64,000 nt of DNA. Origin: Sphingomonas sp. IC-11 (GTDB lineage Bacteria > Pseudomonadota > Alphaproteobacteria > Sphingomonadales > Sphingomonadaceae). The stretch lies in contig NZ_JAJNDU010000002.1 in the NCBI RefSeq assembly GCF_021043365.1, positions 186,001 through 250,000 of the forward strand. The letters run 5' to 3'. The notes under the pieces are model-generated. The model was not told the origin of the DNA, searched no databases, and was given only the letters and a program-made list of their open reading frames with translations. This document shows, piece after piece, positions 15,934 through 24,504 of the stretch; position 1 is the stretch's first letter, and every line of letters starts with the position of its first letter. Position numbers and translations under genes: made by a program.

Positions 15934-17586
15934 ATGGAGACACCCACCCGCACCGGCGGCCGCATTCTGGTCGATCAGCTCGTCGCACAAGGTTGCGATC
16001 GTATCTTCACCGTACCGGGCGAAAGCTTCCTCGCCGTGCTCGACGCACTGGTGGATACGCCGGAGATCGAGGTGGTCACGTGCCGGCAGGAAGGCGGGGT
16101 GGCCTTCATGGCCTGTGCCGATGGCGCGTTGGTGCATCGTCCCGGCATCGCCTTCGTCACCCGCGGGCCGGGAGCGACCAACGCGGCGATCGGCGTTCAT
16201 GTAGCGATGCAGGATTCGCAGCCGATGATCCTGTTCATCGGCGACGTCGACCGCGGCACGCGGGATCGTGAGGCGTTCCAAGAAGTGGATTTTGCCGCCA
16301 TGTTCGGACCTATCGCCAAATGGGCGGCCAGGATCGACGACGCGCGCCGCATTCCGGAATATGTCGCGCGCGCCTATGCCACTGCCATGAACGGGCGGCC
16401 GGGCCCGGTGGTACTGGCCCTGCCCGAAGACATGCTGCTCGACGAGGTTGAGGCGGTCGACCGGCCGCGGGTGGAGCGGGTGGGACAAGCGCCAGACCCC
16501 GACGCCATGGAGCAACTTGCCGACCTGCTGGCAACGGCCGAGCGCCCGGTGGCGATCATCGGCGGCGCCGGCTGGGACGCGGCCGCCGGGCAGGACGTCG
16601 CTGCCTGGGGCGATCGCGCCGGCGTGCCGTTGGTGGCGGCGTTCCGCCGGCAGGATGCCGTTCCCAACGATTGCCCGGCCTATGCCGGTAACCTGGGCTA
16701 TGGCCCGAACCCGGCGCTGGTCGACCGGGTAAAGGCGGCCGATCTGCTGTTGGTGATTGGTGCGCGGCTGGGCGAGGCGACCACCGACGGTTACACGCTG
16801 ATCACGCCGGATCATCCCGGACAGCGGCTGGTGCATGTCCATCCCGATCCGACCGAGCTTGGCATGACCTATCGCACCGATCTGGCGATCTGCGCGTCCA
16901 TGGCGGAATTTGGCGAGGCGCTGGCGCTGGTGGACGGGCCAAGCCGCTCCCACGATCTGGAGGCGCATGACGATTATTGCGCCTGGGCGACGCCAAACGA
17001 GCGTCCCGGTGTAACGCTGGACCTCGGCCCCTGCGTGATGGCGATGCGCGCCGCGCTGCCGGCGGACACGATCATCTGCAACGGCGCCGGCAATTTCTCC
17101 GGCTGGTGGCATCGTTACTGGCCCTATGCCGGGCCGGGCACCCAATTGGCGCCGACCGCCGGGGCGATGGGCTATGGCGTGCCCGCCGCCGTGGCCGCCT
17201 CGCTTCGCCGCCCGGACCGCACGGTGGTTGCCGTGGCAGGCGACGGCGATTTCCTGATGAACGGGCAGGAACTGGCAACCGCGATCCAGCACGGCTGCGA
17301 CATGCTCGTCATCGTGGTCGACAACGGCACCTATGGCACGATCCGCATGCATCAGGAGCGGGAGTTCCCGGAGCGGCAATCGGCCACGCGCCTGGTGAAC
17401 CCGGATTTCGCGTTGCTGGCGCGCGCTTTTGGTGCCTGGGCCGAGACGGTCGAGCGGACCGACGATTTTGCGCCGGCACTGGCCCGCGCCATGAATGAAA
17501 AGGGCGTCCGCCTGCTCCACCTCAAGACCGACGTGGAGCAGATCACCGCGGGAACGACGCTGAGCGCGATACGGAACCGGCGCTAG
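15934..17586 (+). CDS. Thiamine-diphosphate-dependent enzyme, acetolactate-synthase-like (orphan)
   Basis: A 550-residue three-domain TPP enzyme. The N-terminal PYR domain has the catalytic Glu53 in CRQEGGVAFMA and GPGATNAAIGVHVAM; the middle domain has IIGGAGWD; the C-terminal PP domain has the GDGDFLMNGQELATAIQ metal and TPP motif ending in the VVDNGTYGTI block. It belongs to the acetolactate synthase/benzoylformate decarboxylase superfamily. No IlvH-type small subunit or ilvC adjoins it, so it is unlikely to be the biosynthetic AHAS. The FAD-pocket residues cannot be judged by eye. Divergent from an SMP-30 lactonase, which may point to a catabolic role (inference). Confidence 0.85.
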   Translation: METPTRTGGRILVDQLVAQGCDRIFTVPGESFLAVLDALVDTPEIEVVTCRQEGGVAFMACADGALVHRPGIAFVTRGPGATNAAIGVHVAMQDSQPMILFIGDVDRGTRDREAFQEVDFAAMFGPIAKWAARIDDARRIPEYVARAYATAMNGRPGPVVLALPEDMLLDEVEAVDRPRVERVGQAPDPDAMEQLADLLATAERPVAIIGGAGWDAAAGQDVAAWGDRAGVPLVAAFRRQDAVPNDCPAYAGNLGYGPNPALVDRVKAADLLLVIGARLGEATTDGYTLITPDHPGQRLVHVHPDPTELGMTYRTDLAICASMAEFGEALALVDGPSRSHDLEAHDDYCAWATPNERPGVTLDLGPCVMAMRAALPADTIICNGAGNFSGWWHRYWPYAGPGTQLAPTAGAMGYGVPAAVAASLRRPDRTVVAVAGDGDFLMNGQELATAIQHGCDMLVIVVDNGTYGTIRMHQEREFPERQSATRLVNPDFALLARAFGAWAETVERTDDFAPALARAMNEKGVRLLHLKTDVEQITAGTTLSAIRNRR

Positions 17587-17593
17587 GATCGCC

Positions 17594-17653
17594 TCGCGGC
17601 CGGAGTGAGGACTGCCGGCCGCGACCACGCGAGGCCCGGATCACGTCCGGGCC
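17594..17653. terminator. Two adjacent hairpins between convergent genes
   Basis: TCGCGGCCGG/CCGGCCGCGA (17594-17603 and 17615-17624) and GGCCCGGA/TCCGGGCC (17633-17640 and 17646-17653) are perfect stems in the 129-base space between the TPP enzyme (plus) and the DUF177 gene (minus). They probably serve as a bidirectional termination zone. Confidence 0.55.
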
Positions 17654-17715
17654 GGGGAGTGAAGCAGGCGGCGGCCCTTGTCATCCGGGCGGATCGGCAG
17701 AGCGCGCCCTAGGCG

Positions 17716-18234
17716 CTATTTTCTCGCAAGCTTTTCCTTGAGCCCCGCCAGTGCGCCGAACGGGCCCGCTTCGCCCTCGCTGAGCACGCCGGCTTCCTTC
17801 AGCGCCGCCTCCGCATTCGGACCGCGCGGGAAGGGATCGAGCGAGAGGGCGAGGGTTTCGGCAGCGACTTCGCCGAGATCGATGGCGGCCCCTTCGAGCG
17901 GCAGCACGTCAATGTCTGCGTCGTCGAGCTCCACCTCCTCGCCGCCGCCGAGATCGTCGACGAAGCGCAGGCGCGCTTCCTCATCGACGGCGGCGGGAAG
18001 TGACTCGCCGGTGATCGAGCAGGCCTGAGTGGCCGTGGCCAGGACGCGGCCGCTGACCAACACGCCCGCAGCATCCCGCCGCAGCACGAAATTGCCGCTC
18101 AGCCGCTCAATCCCGAGCAGGCCGAAGCGCTGGGCAAGCGCGGCGCGTTCGGTATCGCTCGCCTCGATCGTTTCGCTACGCTCGCCTTCGCCGATGGTGT
18201 CGATACGGATGGGGCGCGAGAATTCGGGAGTCAT
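17716..18234 (-). CDS. yceD: DUF177/YceD-family protein
   Basis: A 172-residue acidic protein of the YceD family, which is linked to 23S rRNA or large-subunit maturation in bacteria and plastids (family knowledge). It shows VSGRVLATATQACSITGESL, the region with the conserved cysteine, and DLGEVAAETLALSLDPFPRGP. In many genomes rpmF follows; here it does not, and the gene instead overlaps the bc1 chaperone gene by four bases (ATGA), a pairing common in Alphaproteobacteria. Confidence 0.9.
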   Translation of the reverse strand: MTPEFSRPIRIDTIGEGERSETIEASDTERAALAQRFGLLGIERLSGNFVLRRDAAGVLVSGRVLATATQACSITGESLPAAVDEEARLRFVDDLGGGEEVELDDADIDVLPLEGAAIDLGEVAAETLALSLDPFPRGPNAEAALKEAGVLSEGEAGPFGALAGLKEKLARK

Positions 18235-18749
18235 GCCAGACGTCCTTCACGCAGATCGGCCAGCGACACATCCTGCAGCGAGGCATGGAAACGCTGCAAC
18301 TGCGCGCTGACATAGGAAGAAGCCTCCGCCGCCGGCGCATTGCCGCGCCAGAGGTTGCGGATCAGGGGCTCGCTGAGGTCGCCGGTGGCGATCGCGGTAC
18401 GATAGGCGCCGAGCCGCCCCCCCAGCATGCCCATCATGCGCCCGACATGCTTGCCGACCACGATGTCCCCAAAGCCGATCTGGCGCACCTGCGCGTCCAT
18501 GTCATCGACGAACCGCTCGGTAACGTCGGTTGCCAGCGTCGCGGCGGCCATGTCCCCCGGCGGCTCGGCCTCGATGCGCAGCATCACCATGGCGAGCACC
18601 GCCGCCACCATGTCGAACCGGCCATCCAGCGTGTCCGGCACGCCGCCATCCAAATACCAGTGCGGCTCGCGTGCCTTTGCAACCACCGCCGCATAAAGCG
18701 GAGCCGCAGCTTCACGGTCGCGCCGGCGGAATCGTTCAAGAAGTCCCAA
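18231..18749 (-). CDS. Ubiquinol-cytochrome c chaperone (CBP3-like)
   Basis: A 172-residue protein of the family related to yeast Cbp3, used in assembly of the cytochrome bc1 complex. Diagnostic segments are ARTE-like KAREPHWYLDGGVPDTLDGRF (with the W-Y-x-D-G-G-V-P-D-T core) and QIGFGDIVVGKHVGRMMGMLGG. The conserved domain begins right after a TTG codon at 18749, and no ATG or GTG is available at that spot, so I propose a TTG start (LLERFRRR follows). The gene is first in a pair with DUF177, overlapping it by four bases. It is divergent from bamE. Confidence 0.87.
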   Translation of the reverse strand: MGLLERFRRRDREAAAPLYAAVVAKAREPHWYLDGGVPDTLDGRFDMVAAVLAMVMLRIEAEPPGDMAAATLATDVTERFVDDMDAQVRQIGFGDIVVGKHVGRMMGMLGGRLGAYRTAIATGDLSEPLIRNLWRGNAPAAEASSYVSAQLQRFHASLQDVSLADLREGRLA

Positions 18750-18857
18750 GATCGTCTTGCCTGTCGTGCTTGTGTCGAGTGTCTGCCCCGCATATTGAGG
18801 GGATTGGCCGGCGGCGCAACGGCGCGCCGTATGCCCCACGCCATTTGCGGAGTAGCC

Positions 18858-19319
18858 ATGCGTTTTCCCCTCCTGATCGCTGCGGCCATGGCGGTTGCCG
18901 CGTCGGCCTGCGCGCCGCTGCGCTCGCATCAGGGCTATATCGTCGACGCGGACCTGCTGAATGCCGTGCAGCCGGGGGTTGATACCCGCCAGTCGGTACT
19001 GGCGACGCTCGGCCAGCCGAGCTTCGCGGCCCAGTTCAATCAGGGCGATTGGTATTATGTGTCGCGCGACAGCCGCAACTATGCGTTCAACACCCCCAAG
19101 GTGCGCGAGCAGGTGACGGTTCAGATCAGTTTCGATCAGGCCGGCAATGTTTCCGCGATCCGCAAATGGGGCGCGGAGCAGGTCGCCTCGATCAGCCCGG
19201 CGAAGCGCACCACGCCGACGCTGGGACGCGAGCGCGGCTTCTTTGCCGATCTGTTCGGCAATATCGGCACCGTTGGCGCGGCAGGGGCGGGCGGCGGCGC
19301 GGGCGGAACCCGCCCGTAA
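18858..19319 (+). CDS. bamE: Outer-membrane assembly lipoprotein BamE (SmpA/OmlA)
   Basis: A 153-residue lipoprotein. The signal peptide ends with the lipobox ASAC at about residues 15-18, followed by the BamE fold: DADLLNAVQPGVDTRQSVLATLGQPS, then NQGDWYYVSRD and a Val-rich sheet with DQAGNVSAIRKWG. BamE binds BamD and helps the BAM complex insert beta-barrels. The C-terminus carries a Gly/Ala-rich tail. Divergent from the bc1 chaperone gene with 108 bases between. Confidence 0.93.
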   Translation: MRFPLLIAAAMAVAASACAPLRSHQGYIVDADLLNAVQPGVDTRQSVLATLGQPSFAAQFNQGDWYYVSRDSRNYAFNTPKVREQVTVQISFDQAGNVSAIRKWGAEQVASISPAKRTTPTLGRERGFFADLFGNIGTVGAAGAGGGAGGTRP

Positions 19320-19343
19320 GCGCAAAACTCACCGGCGAAGGGA

Positions 19344-19361
19344 CGTGACGCCTACGTCACG
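19344..19361 (+). terminator. Hairpin after bamE
   Basis: CGTGACG pairs with CGTCACG around CCTA and is followed by ATCCTTTCT, a modest T-rich tail. It starts 24 bases past the bamE stop. Confidence 0.5.
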
Positions 19362-19479
19362 ATCCTTTCTGCTGGCTGACTGATGCATTCCCCGGCGGTT
19401 CAGGCGAATCGGAGCATATCTCCACTCACGGTGCGGCGTCCGGTTCGGTGTCGTGCCACATGGATGGAGGTTTCAGATC

Positions 19480-19986
19480 ATGCGTAACTTGATCATTTCC
19501 GCGCTGATGGCAGCCACAGTGATCCCGGGCGTCGCCACGGCCCAATCCTATGGCGAACTGCGCCGTGACCGGCAGGAAATCCGCGAGGAGCGCCGCGACG
19601 TTCGTGAGGCGCAGCGCCGCGGCGATTGGCGCGATGTCCGTGAGGAGCGCCGCGAACTGCGCGATGCCCGCCGCGAATACCGCGAGGACCTGCGCGATCG
19701 CGACCGCCGCTGGGGTCGGAACGACTGGCAATCTTATCGTTCGCAGAACCGGGCGCTGTATTCGCGCGGCAACTGGCGGGCGCCGTTCCGTTACAACAGC
19801 TGGCGACCGGGTGTGCGCATTGCGCCGACCTATTACGGCCAGCGTTACTGGATCAGCGACCCGTGGCGTTACCGTCTGCCTCCGGCCCGTGCGAATGCGC
19901 GCTGGATCCGCCACTATAACGACGTCGTGCTCGTCGATTACCGTCGCGGCATCGTGCTGGACGTGATCCGCAACTTCTACTGGTAA
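19480..19986 (+). CDS. RcnB-like periplasmic protein
   Basis: A 168-residue exported protein. A signal peptide (about 1-22, ending VATA) is followed by a long charged helix, residues 25-85, made almost only of Arg, Glu and Asp in heptad-like repeats (REERRDVREAQRRGDW and so on), then a compact domain with RYWISDPWRYRLPPAR and WIRHYNDVVLVDYRRGIVLDVI. That C-terminal block is the RcnB (DUF3315-type) signature, described in E. coli as a periplasmic factor of nickel/cobalt homeostasis. No RcnA efflux gene lies nearby, so a metal role is not supported by context. TGGAGG precedes the ATG by nine bases. Confidence 0.82.
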   Translation: MRNLIISALMAATVIPGVATAQSYGELRRDRQEIREERRDVREAQRRGDWRDVREERRELRDARREYREDLRDRDRRWGRNDWQSYRSQNRALYSRGNWRAPFRYNSWRPGVRIAPTYYGQRYWISDPWRYRLPPARANARWIRHYNDVVLVDYRRGIVLDVIRNFYW

Positions 19987-19997
19987 CCAGTGAAAAG

Positions 19998-20025
19998 CGG
20001 GCCGGGCGAGTGATCGCCCGGCCCG
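19998..20025 (+). terminator. Perfect 12-bp hairpin terminator of RcnB-like gene
   Basis: CGGGCCGGGCGA and TCGCCCGGCCCG pair around GTGA, starting 12 bases after the stop and followed by TTATGTG. Confidence 0.75.
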
Positions 20026-20262
20026 TTATGTGCCGACCAGAGCGGCCGCGCCGCTGCTACACACGACGCGGCCGGTGCCTGGCTTGGGTTCCGGCACTAG
20101 TCCCGAAAGGGGGTGGGACTAAGCGGCCGAACGCGCATGTCCCAATTTGGTTCGCCCGACCGTCACCAAATTGAACGCTTAACTCAGGTTAGTCCGTAAA
20201 ACATTGTTCGACACCTTTCGATAAGGAAGGTTGGCCGCGCCGGATCGGGGGGCTGGTTGGCA

Positions 20263-21642
20263 ATGGGGGGACTCGTCTTGACGGGGCTCGACGCACTTGT
20301 GCGCGAGCTGACGTTGTTTGCGGCTGTCGGCTTTCTGGTCGGCGGGATCGGCGATCTGGTCGTCGACCTTGCGTGGCTGTCGCACCGGCTGCGCCATGGC
20401 ACCACGCGGCGGCCGATCAGCAGCCTGCCCGCGGCTGCCGCCGAACAGCCTGGCGGGCTGGCGATCTTCGTACCGGTGTGGGACGAGGCGCTGGTAATCG
20501 GCGCCATGCTGCGAACGGCACTCGCCCGATACGCGCACCCGCACTTTCGCATCTACGTCGGCTGCTATCCCAATGACCGGGCGACCATCGACGCGGTCGT
20601 GGCCGTGGCGGAACGCGATCCAAGGGTGCGCCCGGTGATCGGGTCGCGGCCGGGGCCAACGACCAAGGCGGACAATCTCAACACGATGTGGCGTGCGATG
20701 CGGCGCGATGACGTCGCGTCGGGCGAGCGGACGCGTGCGGTGGTCCTCCATGATGCCGAAGATGTCGTGCATCCCGCCGAGCTGCGCGTTTTCGATGCAC
20801 TGATCGACCAGCACCCGCTGGTGCAGATCCCAGTGCTGCCGTTGATCGATCGGGAGGCGCGGCTGGTGTCGGGCCATTACGCCGATGAGTTCGCCGATTC
20901 GCACGGGCGCCAGATGGTGCTGCGCGCCGCATTGGGGGCTGGCCTTCCGCTGTCCGGGGTCGGCTGCGCGATAGCCGTTGAGGTGTTGGAAGCGCTTGCC
21001 GATGCCCATGGTGCTCCGTTCGATCAGAACAGCCTGACCGAGGATTATGAGCTGGGCCTGCGCGCGGGAGCGCTCGGCTATGCGGCGTGCTTCGCGCGGG
21101 TGGAAGATGTCGACGGAGAGCTGGTGGCGGTTCGCGCCTTCTTCCCGTCGACCTTGACGGACGCCGTTCGGCAGAAGGGCCGCTGGATGACGGGCATTGC
21201 GCTCGCCGGCTGGGACCGGATCGGCTGGGCGCGCGCGACGCACCTTGCGGACCATTGGATGCGGATGCGCGACCGGCGTGCGCCGATTGCCGTGATCGTG
21301 CTTGCCGCCGCTTATCTGGCGTCGGTCGGCTGGGGGCTGTCGGCGGTGGTTCATCTTGCCACGGGCCTGCCGACGCCCCCCGTCGATCGAGGGCTGCAGG
21401 CGATCCTCAACGTCAATGCCGGCTTGCTGGTGTGGCGGCTTGCCTGGCGGGCAGCATCCACGGGGCGCGCTTATGGGTGGCGGGAGGCGCTCTGGTCGCT
21501 GCCGCGCGCGGTGATCGGCAATCTGATCGCGATGTTCGCCGCGATCCGAGCGGCGGGCCAATATGCCCGGCTGCTGACGGGTGCGCCGCCGCACTGGGAC
21601 AAGACGACCCATGTCTTTCCAGGCGAGGCGACGCCGCTGTGA
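20263..21642 (+). CDS. NfrB-like membrane glycosyltransferase (family 2)
   Basis: A 459-residue processive-type GT2. After a first membrane segment (about 14-38) come all four catalytic motifs: the first Asp in PVWDE, the DxD-like HDAEDVVH, the acceptor motif TEDYELGLRAG and the Q-x-x-R-W motif as QKGRWMTG. Two or three membrane helices follow (from about 340). This order and the TKADNLNTMWRAM block resemble the N-terminal part of E. coli NfrB, which builds a surface glycan serving as the phage N4 receptor. It lacks the MshEN-like domain that makes up the C-terminus of E. coli NfrB. The stop overlaps the GTG of the NfrA-like gene. A TTG six bases upstream is an alternative start. Confidence 0.82.
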   Translation: MGGLVLTGLDALVRELTLFAAVGFLVGGIGDLVVDLAWLSHRLRHGTTRRPISSLPAAAAEQPGGLAIFVPVWDEALVIGAMLRTALARYAHPHFRIYVGCYPNDRATIDAVVAVAERDPRVRPVIGSRPGPTTKADNLNTMWRAMRRDDVASGERTRAVVLHDAEDVVHPAELRVFDALIDQHPLVQIPVLPLIDREARLVSGHYADEFADSHGRQMVLRAALGAGLPLSGVGCAIAVEVLEALADAHGAPFDQNSLTEDYELGLRAGALGYAACFARVEDVDGELVAVRAFFPSTLTDAVRQKGRWMTGIALAGWDRIGWARATHLADHWMRMRDRRAPIAVIVLAAAYLASVGWGLSAVVHLATGLPTPPVDRGLQAILNVNAGLLVWRLAWRAASTGRAYGWREALWSLPRAVIGNLIAMFAAIRAAGQYARLLTGAPPHWDKTTHVFPGEATPL

Positions 21643-22697
21643 GCGGGAGCGGCCGGCCGCTTCGGTTCCTGGTGAGCCTTCTCGCGCTCTGGGTGGGAAT
21701 GCGCGTGTTTCAGTTGTGGCCAGTCGACGACTCGATCCGGGCGGCCGAGAGGCTGAGACCTTCGGCCGTGGTCGAGCGTCCGGGGCACTCCGGCAAAGTG
21801 GCGGACCAGCGCAGTCCGACGCGCCGCCCCGTGGCGTTGTCGCGTCTGGATGGATCGCGCGTGGCCGTTGGTCGGCACAGGGCGCAGCGACCTTGGCCGA
21901 CATTCCATACCACGCCTGTTCGGCCGAGCGCGGCAGGGACTTCGCAAGCCGCGAGCGCGCTCCATGATGCCGTGGGCGTGCAAGCGGGACCACGGCCGGG
22001 GAACGCCGGTTTCGTATCTCAGGCTAGCCCGCCGTCCGCGATACCGGGCGCGCCGCTTGCTCGACCATCTGCTGGGTCGCGCCTTCGCGGAAGCGGCTGG
22101 ATGATCGTGCGCGGTGGCGAGACGGCCCCGTTCGTGCCGCAGCTCGGCGGGAGCCAGGCCGGTGTACGGTTGACCTATGCGCTTGATTCCGAGGCTCGGC
22201 TGGCGGTGGCGGGCCGGTTCTCCACCGCGCTTCGCGGCCGACAGCGGGAAGCGGCGATCGGGCTGGACTGGCAGCCGACGCGCTTGCCGGTGCACGTGAT
22301 CGCCGAACAGCGCGTCGGCATCGAGCAGGCGCGTGGCGGACCCTCGGTCGGGCTCATCGGGGGATTCGGGCCGACCAGCGTGGCCGGCCCGATGATGCTG
22401 GACGGCTATGCCCAGGCCGGCGTGATCGCCCGCGATGGCGCCGAGGGCTTCGTTGACGGCGCGGTGCGCCTGTCCCGCACCGTCGCGCAAGTCGGCGCCG
22501 CTCGATTGGACCTTGGGATCGGCGCGTGGGGCGGTGCGCAGCGGCGGGCGGCGCGACTCGACGCCGGGCCGACCGCGAGCGCCGTGCTGCCGATTGCGAA
22601 GGTGAGCCTGCGGCTGTCGCTCGAATGGCGGCAGCGGCTGGCCGGCCGGGCAGCGCCGGCCTCCGGACCTGCCTTGTCGATCGGCACCGATTTCTGA
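21639..22697 (+). CDS. Protein with NfrA C-terminal-like domain, inner-membrane anchored
   Basis: A 352-residue protein starting at a GTG that overlaps the glycosyltransferase stop (GTGA). Residues 7-25 form one membrane segment, 30-150 a Pro/Arg/Ser-rich linker without predicted fold, and 155-352 a domain like the C-terminus of the N4 adsorption protein A: SGWMIVRGG, VPQLGGSQAGVRLTYAL, AAIGLDWQPTRLPVHVIAEQR, MLDGYAQAGV and LGIGAWGGAQ. That domain looks beta-rich and ends in hydrophobic Phe as outer-membrane barrels do. The TPR repeats that fill most of E. coli NfrA (about 990 residues) are absent. Probably exports or anchors the glycan made by its partner (inference). Confidence 0.78.
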   Translation: MSGSGRPLRFLVSLLALWVGMRVFQLWPVDDSIRAAERLRPSAVVERPGHSGKVADQRSPTRRPVALSRLDGSRVAVGRHRAQRPWPTFHTTPVRPSAAGTSQAASALHDAVGVQAGPRPGNAGFVSQASPPSAIPGAPLARPSAGSRLRGSGWMIVRGGETAPFVPQLGGSQAGVRLTYALDSEARLAVAGRFSTALRGRQREAAIGLDWQPTRLPVHVIAEQRVGIEQARGGPSVGLIGGFGPTSVAGPMMLDGYAQAGVIARDGAEGFVDGAVRLSRTVAQVGAARLDLGIGAWGGAQRRAARLDAGPTASAVLPIAKVSLRLSLEWRQRLAGRAAPASGPALSIGTDF

Positions 22698-22743
22698 CCG
22701 CAGGCGCTTCCGCGCCGCGCCCGATCGGCATATCGGGAGGGGA

Positions 22744-23658
22744 ATGGATCTGTACCTCCCGATCGCGAACCTCTCGGTCAACGCGCTCGTGATCATCGCC
22801 CTGGGCGGTGGAGTCGGGCTCCTGTCCGGCATGTTCGGCGTCGGCGGCGGCTTTCTCACCACCCCGCTGCTGATCGTGTACGGGATCCCGCCCACGGTAG
22901 CGGCCGCCTCGGCCGCCAGCCAGGTGACCGGCGCGAGTATTTCGGGCGTGTCCGCTTATTACCGGCGCGGCGGTGTCGACGTGAAGATGGGCGGGGTGAT
23001 GGTGATCGGCGGCGTGCTGGGCTCGCTGTTCGGTGCGTGGCTGTTCCGCCTGCTGCAAGCGTCCGGCCAGATCGATACGGCGATCGCAATCACCTACGTC
23101 CTGCTGCTCGCGTCCATCGGCGGGCTGATGCTGAAGGAATCGCTGGAAGCGATAGCCGTCACCCGCGGGCGGCGGGCCGCGCCGCCACGGCGCCGGCGGC
23201 ACCACCCGCTCGTCGCCTCGCTGCCGTTCAGGATGCGATTCTACCGCTCGGGCCTGTATATCTCGCCGCTCGCGCCGCTGTTGCTGGGCTTCGGTACGGG
23301 CATTCTCACCATCCTGCTGGGCGTGGGTGGCGGATTCGTGCTGGTGCCGGCGATGATCTACCTTTTGGGCATGGCCACGCAGGTGGTGGTGGGTACCTCG
23401 CTGTTTCAGATCCTGTTCGTTACCGCCGCCGCCACCATGGTGCATGCCGTGACGACCAAGGCGGTGGACATCGTGCTGGCCGGGCTGCTGCTGATCGGCT
23501 CGGTGATCGGCGCACAGGTCGGGGCTCGCTTCGCGGCAAAGGCCCGGCCGGAATATCTGCGGCTGGCACTGGCGCTGATGGTGCTGCTGGTGGCGGGGCG
23601 CATCGCGCTGGGGCTGGGCTGGCGACCCGACGAAATCTACTCGATCGAGCTGTCGTGA
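22744..23658 (+). CDS. Sulfite exporter TauE/SafE family permease
   Basis: A 304-residue polytopic protein with eight or so membrane helices in two homologous halves, each opening with the family's G-rich motif: GLLSGMFGVGGGFLTTPLL near 25-43 and TGILTILLGVGGGFVLVPAM near 187-206. A basic cytoplasmic loop (RGRRAAPPRRRRHH) separates them. The family exports sulfite, sulfoacetate or other organosulfur anions; substrate unknown here. GGGAGGGG sits just before the ATG. The last bases overlap the GTG of the next gene. Confidence 0.87.
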   Translation: MDLYLPIANLSVNALVIIALGGGVGLLSGMFGVGGGFLTTPLLIVYGIPPTVAAASAASQVTGASISGVSAYYRRGGVDVKMGGVMVIGGVLGSLFGAWLFRLLQASGQIDTAIAITYVLLLASIGGLMLKESLEAIAVTRGRRAAPPRRRRHHPLVASLPFRMRFYRSGLYISPLAPLLLGFGTGILTILLGVGGGFVLVPAMIYLLGMATQVVVGTSLFQILFVTAAATMVHAVTTKAVDIVLAGLLLIGSVIGAQVGARFAAKARPEYLRLALALMVLLVAGRIALGLGWRPDEIYSIELS

Positions 23659-24413
23659 AGCGAATCGCGTTGATCCTGGCGGCCCCGTTGCTGCTCGCCC
23701 AGGCGAAGCCGGTGCTGGTGCCCGATGTGTCGCAGCGCGAAATCCGTATCGCCTATAGCTTTACCGGTGCCGAGCTCCTGTTGTTCGGGGCGATCCTTTA
23801 TCCCGGCGGCAAACTGCCGGATGACGAACATGCGACCGATCTGGTCGTGGTGGTGAAGGGGCCGGTCCAGTCGATCACGGTTCGCGAGAAGGAAAAACTG
23901 GCCGGCGTGTGGGTGAACGCGCAGGCGCTGCGTTATCGTTCGGCGCCCAGTTTCTATGCGATCGCCTCGTCGCGGCCGATCAAGCGGATCGTCGATGATC
24001 GTACCCGTGCAATCTACGAACTGGGGCTGGACAGCCTTCAGCTTTCGCCAGCCTCGTCCGCGGCGCCGACCGTGCAGGACCGGTTCGCGCGCGGCCTGGT
24101 GGACCTGCGGCGCCGGGCCGGGCTTTACGTCGAAGCGCCCGGTGCGGTGGAGATCACCGAAGGCGTGCTGTACCGCGCCCGCGTCAGCATTCCCGCACGC
24201 GTCCCGGTGGGGCAGTTTACCGCAGAGACGTTCCTGATCCGCGACGGCAAGGTGCTGGCGGCGGCGGTCCGCGAAATCACCGTCGAGAAGGCCGGCTTCG
24301 AACGCTATGTCGCGCGCGCGGCGGAGCGCAACGCCATCCCTTACGGGCTGGTCGCGGTTGCCATGTCCGTTCTGCTGGGCTGGGGCGCCGGGCGGCTCGC
24401 ACAGCGCGTGTAA
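23655..24413 (+). CDS. TIGR02186-type transmembrane protein
   Basis: A 252-residue protein beginning at a GTG within the previous stop (GTGA). It has a signal peptide (about 1-17), an exported domain with QREIRIAYSFTGAELLLFGAI, DLVVVVKGP and WVNAQALRYRSAPSFYAIASS, and a single C-terminal membrane helix (about 225-247). This is the conserved alphaproteobacterial family of unknown function that almost always follows a TauE/SafE permease. The coupling here supports a shared job, probably a periplasmic accessory to the exporter. Confidence 0.85.
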   Translation: MKRIALILAAPLLLAQAKPVLVPDVSQREIRIAYSFTGAELLLFGAILYPGGKLPDDEHATDLVVVVKGPVQSITVREKEKLAGVWVNAQALRYRSAPSFYAIASSRPIKRIVDDRTRAIYELGLDSLQLSPASSAAPTVQDRFARGLVDLRRRAGLYVEAPGAVEITEGVLYRARVSIPARVPVGQFTAETFLIRDGKVLAAAVREITVEKAGFERYVARAAERNAIPYGLVAVAMSVLLGWGAGRLAQRV

Positions 24414-24504
24414 CTCACCGAAAGACCGGCCAAATCGCCAATCACCGTCTGTTTACGCTTCGGCTCTAAACCAGAGGGGATGGGAAAGGCCGCAGGAACC
24501 CACC

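Noticed and set aside
15832..17628. 598-codon open frame on the minus strand
   Set aside because: Opposite to the TPP enzyme, which has clear catalytic motifs.
20179..21993. 604-codon open frame on the minus strand
   Set aside because: Opposite to the NfrB-like gene; Arg/Pro-rich without domain.
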